This document shows positions 43,965 through 55,001 of a stretch of DNA of 64,000 nt, piece after piece. Below the pieces are notes generated by a model that was given only the letters and a program-made list of their open reading frames with translations, had not been told where the DNA came from and searched no databases. Where the stretch lies: positions 24,045,001-24,109,000 of the forward strand of contig NC_083383.1 of NCBI RefSeq assembly GCF_031755915.1. The letters are read 5' to 3'. The DNA is from Ziziphus jujuba. Taxonomy: Eukaryota; Streptophyta; Magnoliopsida; Rosales; Rhamnaceae. A program made the translations under genes and the position numbers. Numbering within the stretch: the first letter of the stretch is position 1; each line of letters opens with the position of its first letter.

Positions 43965-46425
43965 TGTAACACCCCGTACCAAAAAATATACATAATTAAA
44001 CAAGTTTGACCAAATTGACTAAGTTTAACCAAGTGAACAATATATGGGTTCAAGTTGACTTTTTCCATAGCCAATATTTTTTGTTTGACTGAGGTACCAT
44101 TGTGTAGATCTCGTCGATATGAGTTCATAGACTGGTGGCACGCCAAATTTTGAGTTACGGATAAAAAGTTATGGTTCTAAGAATTTTTAAGCATAAGTTT
44201 TAAATCAGTGTCTAAGCCAGTCCCCAGTTTTTGTCTGTTAGTGATCCAAGGCTTTATATAAGCCTAGGTAAGCGTGTCAAACAAGAAACAAAGCCCAAAA
44301 TACCTATTTCTTCCCCAAAACCTGAGAAATTCTCTCCTCAGACCCATGGGTCCGAACTGGGTCGTTTCGACCCGTTTACCGTCAAATCGGATCACTGCCG
44401 TTTTTGCCCATTTTCGGCCAACCACCACTTACACACGCCAGCCAACTAGAAAGGTCACTTGAAGGTGAGCTCAGTCGTGAAATTTCACAGCAAGAAGCGG
44501 TCGGACGCTCCCAGATCGGGCCGACGAAGTCCACGGTGGCGGGCGAGACGGGTCATTGGATTTTCTCGTTTCTTGGTCGTTTCAGGCCAACCCATACACT
44601 TTTTCCACTATTTTTGACCCCTCTGAACTCATTTCCGTGGTTATTTTGTCTAGATTCCTCACCATTTGAAAGATCCGACAACGGGAAGTTTGGCCGATGC
44701 TTCAATAGTGTTTTCCTGCCACTGGAGGAAACTTTGGACCAAGGTAAGCATACTGATGAGTTCCTTGTCTCTTGGGCTTTCCGTCAAGTTTGTGAATTTT
44801 GGAGGTCATTTGATAATTTTTTCATTTTTGGATCAATTAGTTAATTTTTGGATAAGTTGAGGACCGTGTTTGGACAAAATTGGTCAAATTAGTTAAAATT
44901 GGAGTGAATTAGTGAAATTGGATATTATTAGGACCCATCAAGTGGTTCGATTTCGAAATATTAGGCTTCGGGTGAAAATTCCCAATTTTGGATATCGGAT
45001 CCTAAGGACGCGCGGTATAATTGGACTGTCCGGTGTCCAATTTATGCAATTTTGTAGTACTGTAAATTATTTTGAGACGTTTGGATTATACAATTGTCTT
45101 TGGTTTAGTCGTTTGGAGCCTGAAAAATATTTTATTATATTACAGGCACTCGAGTTGAGCCTGGAGGCGATCCTGTAAAGGAGCAGACATGAGCATCTAC
45201 AGTACTGTGAGTAGTTATTAGTTTTAAAAATATTTTGGGTATATAGTATTATATATATATGTGGTTTGAGTATTTTTCTTATACCTATCGTTTGATTTGA
45301 ATGTTCATTCTATGGATACATGAGGATTTTCTTTTACATATATGTGTTTTCATTTTATGTGACTTTTGATAATATTTTAAGTGATTTTCAATTTCAATGG
45401 GTCTATAAGTGGACTTGTGGTATTTAAATATCTTGGTAATTAAATTGAGGTTTTAAATCATTTTGGAAACTATTTGGTTTGAGAAAGCAGATTAAAAATC
45501 AAATGAGTTTAAGCATGATCAAATACTTCAAAATTTTTGGTGCTTATAATTGGTTTATGGTGAATATATTTTACTGTGGTATTTTTTTAGGGTCGTGAGG
45601 TGGATGTATCCTACGGTTTGCAAATTGGTACATCGTATAGTACATTGTATATGTTTGTATATATTGTTGATTGATAAATATTGTGGTGATTTTTGTACTT
45701 TCATATTTATTTGGTGGAACTGTATTTATTATATTTTATGCTCAAATGTTTATATCTTGATTTGAGACATTTCATAATATTACAATGATCATTCATTCAT
45801 ACTTTTGACCATCGGGTTTTATGATATTAATTGGGGTATAAGTTTGGATTTTGTGAAATGATTTTTAAACGGGGAACTTTTCAAACGAGTGGAATGAGAG
45901 GTCTTGAGAGAAAGATTTTTCAGAAATAAATCATTATTTTTCTATTATATTATGCCACTCACTGAGATTTCTGTATTTCATGTTTTATTAGGCATAGGCA
46001 GCTAGTAGCAGTCTACCTCGCGCACAGCTTATCGTTTTGTTCCTTCCACGACAGCAGCCGTATTTATCTTTCCTTTATCTACTGTTATCTTCTGAATTTA
46101 TTTATTACTTATTTGTACTCCTGGACTTCGTTGATACTTTTACAATGCTCTGATTTTAGATATGAGATTCAGTAGAGACCATGGTACTTATGCATGTAGT
46201 TATGGACTGTAGTACAGTAGACCGGTTGTAGACTTTATGCTGTTGTAGATTTATTTATTTATTTATTTTATATACATATTGAGGTATTATTGTTATCGCT
46301 TGTGTTTGGTGTCCACGTTTTAAGATAAGGTTCCATTGGATATTCTCTAGGGATTGTCCAGTGGGACTTCATTAGGCGGGGCCACCCGGGGGATCCTGGG
46401 AAGGTTCCCGAGGCGGATCCTATCA
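43965..46425 (+). mobile_element. Solo LTR A2 (family A) with perfect TSD acata
   Basis: 2461 bp, starting TGTAACACCCCGTACC and ending CCTATCA. Exact 5-bp duplications acata lie at 43960-43964 and 46426-46430. LINE coding sense continues across the joint (IIQHI, then PISGYGYLDRFAWKY). It shares the family landmarks with A1 but is shorter and poorer in CpG. It has no coding capacity, and the open stretches at 44231-45765 are incidental. Confidence 0.92.
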
Positions 46426-47420
46426 ACATACCTATCAGTGGGTATGGTTATTTGGACCGTTTTGCTTGGAAATATGATGCAAATGGAGTTTATATTGTCA
46501 AAATAGGCTATTGGGAAGCTAGGAAGATTGGTCTGAGCACTGCAATTAATGGACCTAGTGATGTCCGATCTATGTTTTGGTGGCATTCTCCGTGGAGATT
46601 AGATGTCCCTAACAAAGTTAAGATGTTTCTCTGGCATTGTTGTAACCACGCGATTCCTTGTTTCTACTCTTTAGCGTCGAGACACATTGGAAACAGTAGC
46701 ACATGTCCCATTTGTTTTTCTACAGATGAAACCGAATTGCATGCCTTATGGTGGTGTGCAAGTGTGGTTTGGATTTGGAAACAACTTGACTTTTATTATA
46801 ATCTTAAGGATGGAATATATGATTCCTTTGCGACTCTTCGTATTTGGATAGTCACAACTCTACCAGCTTCCCAATGTGAAAAGTTTGCATAGACATGTTG
46901 GTGCTTGTGGAATTGAAGAAATGCCAAGGTGCATGGAATTTTTGTTAAGCCAGACGTGGCTCTACTGGATTCAATGACACGTTTGCATATTAAGTATAAA
47001 GAGGCTATGGAAGTTTCAGTGGAAAGAAGGCAGGCTTATGTCAATCATCACTGGTCACCACTGCTTGGAGATAAGCTAAAAGTTAACGTTAACGCTTCGT
47101 TTAAATCAGGTTTTATGAAGGTTGAGATTGGCGTTGTTATCAGGAATGCTATTGGAGAGCTTATGGGAGCCCTGGCCAAACCCCTTGATGCATCATGATC
47201 TATCCTTCATGTTGAGCTTACTACCATTGGCGTGGTTTTAATTTTTTGTAAAGAAGTAGATTTCAACTATAGTGAAATCGTGTCTGACTGCGTTCTTGCA
47301 GTATGTTTGGTTAACTTTGAAATTATTGGAGAACATCTAGATCCCTATTGTTTTCTAATGGAAAAGATTAAAAGCCTTGCTTTCTCCTCATGGAAATCTA
47401 AAGTGTTTATTTAATTTCAG
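46426..47420 (+). pseudogene. LINE ORF2: zf-RVT and RNase H domains
   Basis: After the TSD the frame reads DRFAWKYDANGVYIVKIGYW, then WRLDVPNKVKMFLWHCCNHA and STCPICFSTDETELHALWWC, the zf-RVT Cys/His pattern. From 47085 it reads KVNVNASFKSGFMKVEIGVV and IRNAIGELMGALAKPLD, then SDCVLAVCLV, the RVT_3 RNase H domain. The first catalytic Asp (VNVDASF in the family) is Asn here. Stops occur at 46890 and 47197. Confidence 0.87.
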
Positions 47421-47621
47421 AGAAACTAATGTTGTAGCCATAGTCTAGCTAAGTCTAGCTAACTATACAACTGTTTTATCTTGTTAAGAGTCCTGGCTTG
47501 AAGTTGGCCCCCCGTGGCTAAATATTGCCTTACAGGGTGATATTTGTAACCTTTTTTCTTAATTGAAAATTTCCATTTTTTTTTCCTTAAAAAAATAATA
47601 AAAATAATAATAATAATAATT

Positions 47622-47994
47622 TGGGCGACGGTTTTGGTTAATTAAAAACAGAAAAAATAAGAAAAATAAAAATAAAAATAAAATGATTTTTGTAAACGTA
47701 AAAAAGAGAAACACGATTTCGGCTCTCAAAACCTAGCATCATCGCGACGGAGAAGAAGGGGTAAAGGAGTGTCAGATACTCAGTCCGACCACCGGACCAC
47801 TCGTATCACCGAAGACTTTCCGTCTTGACTCCGCTTTATATCTACCATCAACGCAGTGGAAATCTGTACGACATCCACAAGGTTCTTGTTCATTCTGACC
47901 CTCTTTTATTCTGGATTTTTGTTTGGCTCCGAAAGCTCTACACGTTTAGTTGGCATTTTGTTAGTATGTTATCGAATTTTTCTTCGAATCGGAG

Positions 47995-48027
<33 letters not shown>

Positions 48028-48034
48028 GAGATAT
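47622..48034. other. Region between the LINE tail and SRP19
   Basis: Contains a GC-richer stretch at 47705-47880 that may be promoter or an alternative 5' exon of SRP19, and a run of about 24 T at 47999-48022. No protein-coding region was recognised. Confidence 0.4.
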
Positions 48035-49658
48035 TCTTGTATGCCCTAGACCCAAGCCTCACCATCGCTCTCCCACACCTTCTAACAGTCAGTCTTCGCT
48101 CGCCGGCGATAATCCCCGAATCCACCGCGCCTTCCCATTTCCGCTGAGTGGTTTAAACCAATCTTTGTTTCTGCATTTTCTGCAAAGCGATCTCAGATTA
48201 TTCACTTGCTTCCTTCAATTTTTAGAGAAGAAACCCTCACTAAGAATCACACTCTGAGAATTAGCTAGCTTTCAGGTACTTTCTCTCTTCCTGATTCTGA
48301 TTTTTGCTGTGGTTTCTTGTTTATTTTGTTTGCATGTAGATTTGTTAGCTATTTGGCGGTTTTGTTTCTCGCAAATTGTGTATTTGTTTTCTGGGGTTTA
48401 GGTGCAGAATAATAAATATAGGAAGAGATTTATGCACCCATTTTGGTTTAGCACTTGATGCAGCGTGCAAAAATAGGATGAAAATGAAAAAAAAAAAAAT
48501 TAAAAAAAAAAAAAAGTGGGAAGCTAGCTTAACTTGGGCAGATTTCCAAATGACTTGGGAAGTGATCTTGAATTATAATTATAGTCCGGTTTGATCCTTA
48601 AGTAAGTTAAAGAGATAATTCAGGTCATCTGGTAAGGGGCCTGAAATCTGTTTACAAAATAGAATATGTGGAGAAATTTTCTCAAAACTGTTTGTTGCAA
48701 TGTGTCAAAATCAGTAATGGGTACAAACAAGCAATAGCAATGACAATAAAAAACAGTAGGGATAATTCAATAAGCAATGCTTTTTTGCAGAGGTGTGGAA
48801 GGTGGAGGACACCCAGATGGATCATTGCTTGTTTGTTTCTTTATGATTATTTTGCTTTGCATATAATTAATAAGATAGAATTTTTTTTTTTTTTTTATAT
48901 TTTAATATGAATATCGAGCTTAGGGTTCACAACCTTCCTACTCATACAGAAATCAATTACAAGCCTAAAACTACTACTAAGAAGTGAAAATATCATCTTT
49001 TCTTATCAAATAAGGACTCTTCTTTAAAATGCCTAAAAAAATTGTTTGAATGTGATATGTGAAGGAGACTTTCTTATGAGTACTTACTAGTTTAAAATTT
49101 GCCACTCTGGAATTGACGTTGGGCATAGAATTTCAAAGTTGATGTCAGTGATGATGTAGTTTTGGTGAACGAGTATGGGGTATAGTATAGAGTTCTGGTG
49201 AACAAGGTTCCTGAATATGTTTGGTTTTTGGTCTCAAATAATAGTTTTTAATGTTGCATTAATTCTTTTGAGATTATATAAGTTGCTGGCTTGTAGAGTT
49301 TTGTAACTTAGTCTGTTCATAGGAACTGCCCCAATATGATGATATTATGACTGCTTGAACTTGCCTTTCTTACCAGTTTATTTATTCCACATCATCTGTC
49401 CCTGATCTCTCTTTCTTGAGATGCATAGAAAAACATTAAAAAAAAAAAAAAAAAAAGAAAGAGAAGGAAAATGAAATCCTGCATTCCATTTTTACAAGGT
49501 AAATTTATCGATGGAAAGTGGTTGAACCGGTTGGTATTCTGGCATTAACATAACTAAAAGAAACAGGTTTCAGATTTAAGTTAAAGTTGTTAGTTTCTTT
49601 TCTTTTCTTTTAATCATTTTTTTTATTGATCAAAATTGATCACTTCTTCTTGAGCTTT

Positions 49659-49712
<54 letters not shown>

Positions 49713-51995
49713 TTTCTTGATCTCTTCCAAAGAGATCAAATCTCACAGATATGAACAAAATAGTTATGCCAGTATTACAATGCATATAAACATATGTAAT
49801 ATGTAATGGGACTCTCATTTAGGTGGGTTAACACAATTAGAACATGTGTACTAAAAAAAATATAGGAATATAAGTATTTTTCTTTTTGTAAATTAAATAC
49901 TTGTTTGGTAACTAAGATTTTGAAGGTGAATCATATGCTGTAAATATGACATCAGCTTAAATGAGTTGTGTGTGTCTATGATGTTCATTTTTAGAGTTAA
50001 AACCCAAAAATGAAAACCATGCTTTTTTTGCTTATTGCACCTAGAGTAGGAAGATTTTTGTCGCTTTGGATTGAGAACAGTTTTGGTATAGGAGTTGGCT
50101 AAGTATGAAATCTCATTTATCTTGATTCAATCCTACTGGTGTGGAATTACAACCAGTTTGTTCCCTGAGATTATATATTTAAAATATAATGTTCTTGGCC
50201 AGAACTGTACTAGCCAGTAGGTATAGATCACAACCCAAGCAAAGTCATAAGGATCAATCAAGGTTCAGAGCAAGGGCTTTCTAAGGGCACTTCTTTTTCT
50301 TCTTTTCTCCTACTTATGGAGTGTGCTGCCAGTGTAAGGGTCTGAGGAATTGTCTGTTCAGTGTTTCCTTTGATCTGCTTAGTAGTGTTTTTTGACCTCG
50401 TGATTTTCTGGATTTGGTCAGAGAATGTGATATTTGCATCCAACTTTTTTTCAATTCTCAATTCTTTGTTATGCCCTCTTCACTTCTGATATGAGGTTTC
50501 AAGCATATGTAGAATAACTAGAAAACAAAAGAAACACACTTAATTTGGTTTTGGTTTAGTTTAGTCCAATATATGAATAAACAACATTTTTAAGAGGAAT
50601 GCAATTAATTTGTCTCCATTTGCCTCTTCAATTATGTGGTATATTTGGGTTACTTTTGTTATATCAGAAACATGGATGGAGATGTCCCCAACATAAAGAA
50701 ATGGGTTGTGTTTTATCCGGTTTATATAAACTCAAAGAAAACAATAGCTGAAGGGAGGCGAATTTGTTTGAGCAAGGCATGTGAGAATCCCACGTGTGCT
50801 GAGATTGGTGATTGCTGCAGCCATTTCAAGCTCCCATTTGCAATTGAGGTCTCTTCTTAAAATCTAGAGATATATTAGTCCCCTCTAATGGTTGAAAATT
50901 TATTTATACAATTTTATTTTACCTTTTTATTTATTTATTTTTTTTCTGCTGCAGATAGATAAAGCATATCCACGTGATTTCATGCAAATAGGGAGAGTAA
51001 GGGTGTTGCTCAAAAAGGAGGATGGGACACTCTACAATCCAGCCATCTCTTCTCGTAAGGATCCTTCTATTACTAACTCCATAGATAAGCTGGCTTGGGA
51101 GACAGGTTTATAATTGTTTTCTCTGTCAATTTTTCCAAAAAAGTAATCAATTATTTAACAATAGTTTGGGAAGAGCAAAAATCTTGAGCATTCTTATGCC
51201 ATTATCCTTGAGGGGGATGTGAAACTGGCCTACCAAAGGTAATAGTCATGTAAAATCATTATACATGACTAATATGTATTACTCTATGGACCTGCCTTAA
51301 ATTCACCATTGGTGGTAATACCTCCTATGCACAAACTTCTTAGTAGAAAAATATTGATACCATTGAAACTGATAATTTGTTAGTTGAACCCTTCTGATAA
51401 AGTTTCGTTGGCTTTCCAATTTTTTTCTTCCTCCGTTTGCTCTTTTTTGCCTAAACATTGTTGGAGGGGAGGGGTCAGAATCCAACTTATCTGTGACTTT
51501 AGTTCCTCATTTTGTTTTTGCATGCCATTTTTGAAACTTATTCTCCTTTCACTTTCAGGCATTTGCAAACCATGTTAACCACATTCAGCTAGTAGTTAAT
51601 TAACATGCACTGCTAAGGTTTTTGAAGTTTAATTTGTTTTCTGAAAAGATGCATGTGGTGCCTTCTGAACCTTTGAGTTAATATGGTTTCTACTGATGGC
51701 TTAGAAAATAGATTTCCTGCCTATAGTATCCTTCCATTTTCATAGGTTTTGTAGTTGGATGAGCGTAAGACAGAGGTTATTGAAATCCTGCTTTTCCAGG
51801 GTTCGCCACTATAAGGAGAGGATGCTCTGATTTGTTAACAGTCTTTCCAAATGATCAGCATTTGTTCCTATTTTTACCATCCATTGTTTTCTTGCACTAC
51901 AACATCTCCCCTACTTGTTCCTATTTTTGCCATCCAATGTTTTCTTGCGCAAGAACATTTCCCCTACTTAGTGTTCTTTTTTCCTCTCTTTATAG

Positions 51996-52027
<32 letters not shown>

Positions 52028-52406
52028 TTCTTTTGTTGGGATGGGGGTGTTCTAAGGAATTTGTGCTGTCTTTGAACTAAAGATTTTTAATATTGTCAGA
52101 TTCAGAAAGAAAGTGAAGCTCAACAAGACTTGACTTGGTTTTCCAGTCAGGCAAAGTTGAATGGAAGTTTGAAATTTTGTTGTTTTTTATTTTTATTTTT
52201 ATTTTATCTTTTTAAGTTATATTCTGGATGAGATGTTGCTTCATTTGACAAACTGGCTTTTGCTTTGTACTACAGGGAAGCAGCTGATGCTCCGAGTGGC
52301 CGAATTAGTTCCAAGACATCCTGGTAGAGCTAAGAAGCAGGAGCCTGCATCTACATCAACTGCTGGATCTTCTAAATCTGGAAAGGGTGGAAAAAAGAAG
52401 AGATAG
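48035..52406 (+). CDS. SRP19: Signal recognition particle 19 kDa protein, SRP19
   Basis: Three coding exons, 50672-50848, 50955-51054 and 52276-52406, all GT-AG and in phase, give 135 residues. The protein reads MDGDVPNIKKWVVFYPVYIN, then GRRICLSKACENPTCAEI, IDKAYPRDFMQIGRVRVLLK, EDGTLYNPAISSRK and AELVPRHPGRAKK, and ends in a basic KSGKGGKKKR tail. This is close along its length to plant SRP19 as I know it. SRP19 binds the tips of SRP RNA helices 6 and 8 and primes SRP54 loading in the cytosolic/nucleolar SRP. An acceptor at 50667 lies 4 bases before the ATG, so a 5'-UTR intron is likely. A donor-like cag|gtactt at 48275 after a pyrimidine-rich leader would give a first exon of about 48035-48275. 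That exon is inferred. Confidence 0.95.
49660..49708. repeat. (CT)n microsatellite in the SRP19 5' intron
   Basis: About 22 CT dinucleotides in a row within the proposed 5'-UTR intron. Likely polymorphic in length. The minus-strand Glu/Arg frame across it is an artefact of the repeat. Confidence 0.9.
51993..52025. repeat. (CA)n(TA)n microsatellite in SRP19 intron 3
   Basis: A CA run followed by TA inside the intron between coding exons 2 and 3 (51055-52275). Confidence 0.85.
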
Positions 52407-54737
52407 CTTAATTAACAATAATGCAGCACTGGAGTTTCCTTTGATATCAAAACTCTACCGGCGTGGATGGTCATCTCTCAACTCTCAATGGATTGAAACA
52501 TTTTTGTGAGGAATATTTGAGTATGAAAGTTGGAACACTTGTATTAAAAGAAAAAACTATATGCGGTCAGTAGTGGTAGAATACATTTGATGTTTATTGG
52601 TTAACAAACAGACATTTCTTGGAACCACTTTCCCTATTGTATGTTAGAAAATGAGGCAGTTTACTCTCTTATTCACCAATAATAGTTAAATTGTAAGGTA
52701 GAGTTTAAGAAAGCTTAAGTGTGTGTTTGGGTTGCTTTTAAATCTCCATGTTAGGCTTATAGAAGAATTCTATACTAAATGTAGTGTTTGCTAAATTTAT
52801 ATATTTTAAATTCTTTTATAATCTCCTTCAAAAGCTAAAATATGAGGAGTAGTTAGAGGCATCAACATCTTAATCTATGAGCTGGTTCGAATTTCACCAG
52901 CAAATATAAATAATCATTTATATTTATTTTGGTTATTTAAGCTTTTATACCAAATAATAAAATATAAATTTTATAATTTTATTGTAAATATTGATTTGAT
53001 TATTGGTTTAGGCGAATTTTTTGCTGATTTTTTTCATAATCTATAACAATTCAAAAAATAAGCCTAAGTTTCCAGTTACATCCATGGTGTACTTACTTTT
53101 AAAGAATGTTCAATTTTATAATAATCAAATAATAATAAAAAATAAAAAAAACATATCTTCAAAAAAAAAAAAAACAAAAAAAAACAAAAAAAAAAACAAA
53201 AACAAAATCAGATATTTTTCTTTTCAGGTTTTGCAATCATTACCTTTAACATGTAATATCAAATTGAAATAATTTTTTGATATTGGGGTGGGAGCAATGT
53301 TTTAAATGTTTGAAATTTTCATCCAAATTTTTTTAAAAGGTTAAAAAAAAAATTTAGATTCCAAATTAAAATAAATAGAATATCCATGATATCCATCGAA
53401 ATTTTTAAAATTTTACCAAAATTTTCATAAAAATTTTCATAAGAATATCCATATTAAATCCTTAACAATTTTGTTAAAAAATCTATAATATCTATCAAAA
53501 TTTCAAAAAATTTCTTACAAATTTTAAAAATATCTATGAAATTTTTTAAGGTTTTTTTTTAAATAACAATTTCATAAATATTATTGATATTTAATAAATT
53601 ATTTTGCCAATTTAACTTTAGTGCTTTAATTTTTTATCTTTTAATTATTTTTCACATATTTAATTATTTAAATAAAATATAGTGAATTAAATTAAATAAC
53701 CTTGATAGGTTCTATTTCCTGATAAAGTATATATATATTTGCTATATATTTTGTATAAAATGGATTCATTAGAATTCCATAATTACAAGTTAATAGTTGA
53801 TTATATATGAATGAAAAATAATAATATGAAAATACAATGTTATATAAAATTGGTATTGATAGTATTTAAATTAATAACATTAAACAAATAAAAAAAATGA
53901 TAGACTATATTATACTCAAGGACAACTGTATTTAGTAAAAGATCCTTAATAATTGACATATATATAATTATATGAAAAATTATTAATGAGATACATTATT
54001 AAATAATTATTTTTATATTTTACATCTCAAAATGATAATGAGGAATAGACTAATAATTTTCAACCACCTAAGAATTCTGTGAGTACTGATGATATTTATA
54101 AAATATAATATAATTGTAATAATTATTTTATCTTAACTAATAAACAAGTTTTATCAAATATATATATATATATATATATTACATATTTTTATTAATAATA
54201 ATTTATTTATAATTATTTCAGCTTACTATAAAGTAAATTTGTTAAAAAAATAATATATATTCAACATTCCTGCAATTTTTATAATCAATTTAATAATTGA
54301 TTAATTAAATAAAATAATTTTAAAATAAAATTTTTTATTTTTAAAATAAATTTTTATCATTTTTTTGTAAATTTTTATCAATATTCGATACTTTATAATA
54401 TTTTTATAAAAATTTTTATTTTCTAAACCTTCGATCGATATTGAAATTTTAAATCTTGATGGGATGATGGATATTAATCATTACATGACCAAACTGTAGG
54501 AAGGTCAAATAGAAAAAATATATATATTAATAATATTATTTAACTATCAAATTTTGACACTTTTCTAATTGCCCTTGAAAATTCTCATAGTGTGAATATA
54601 GTTTAAACATATATTTTTTTATTGAAAACTGAGATAGAATTAACAAATAGCTATGGAAGGAAAAATGTTTATTTTATTTATTTTTTGAAACTATCTTTGT
54701 TCAAAAAGTAAACAGTACATTGAAAAAGAAACTAGAG
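52407..54737. other. Intergenic, AT-rich
   Basis: SRP19 3' flank followed by very AT-rich DNA. From about 53290 to 54450 it has many near-repeats of AAATTTT-type words. A tRNA-like block at 52845-52905 is listed separately. No gene was seen. Confidence 0.6.
52845..52905 (+). mobile_element. tRNA-like SINE head
   Basis: An A-box-like string tagttagagg (52850-52859) and a B-box-like ggttcgaattt (52883-52893) lie 23 bp apart, with a small stem (gctggt...accagc) around the B-box. The acceptor stem cannot be paired, so it is not a tRNA gene. It is consistent with a remnant of a tRNA-derived SINE. Confidence 0.45.
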
Positions 54738-54890
54738 TTACATCCAACCATGAGCATCACCTGATAAAATAATAGGAAAAACACAAGGTAAACCATTATC
54801 CCACCTAGAAACAAACTCTCTCCTAACAGCATTGGCAGCCCAATTAACCCTTTGATTTTGTTCCCTTGAAACTATCTGGTAGTTTATAAT
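54738..54890 (-). pseudogene. LINE RNase H C-terminal scrap
   Basis: Minus strand reads IVSREQNQRVNWAANAVRRE and then SRWDNGLPCVFPIILSGDAH, with a stop at 54738. Plant L1 RNase H domains end with the pattern VxREANxxAHxLAxxA ... W ... PxxLxxxLxxD. No upstream LINE domain is seen. It is a 5'-truncated insertion or very decayed copy. Confidence 0.45.
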
Positions 54891-55001
54891 AGAAAACATA
54901 AAAATATGATAAAAAGATTTAAAATTAGAAAGAAAAATTAATTGAGCATGTAACAATGTTTTTGGAAATAGTTTATAAAAGATCAAATAAGTATAATTCA
55001 T

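Larger units (their letters stand above)
37085..47621 (+). mobile_element. L1-type LINE retrotransposon, dead, split by two solo LTRs
   Basis: Plus-strand order: 5' leader, ORF1 (DUF4283 plus zinc knuckle), a spacer, ORF2 (endonuclease, RT, post-RT region, zf-RVT, RNase H), and an A-rich (AAT)n tail at about 47588-47621. Solo LTRs at 38041-40956 and 43965-46425 interrupt it. Without them the LINE is about 5.2 kb, a little short for a plant L1, because part of the endonuclease is deleted. Stops and frameshifts are frequent. The 5' edge and the LINE's own target-site duplication could not be fixed. Confidence 0.88.

Noticed and set aside
38041..46425. One intact LTR retrotransposon with A1 and A2 as its LTRs
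   Set aside because: The interior is LINE coding, each LTR has its own flanking duplication, and PBS and PPT are absent.
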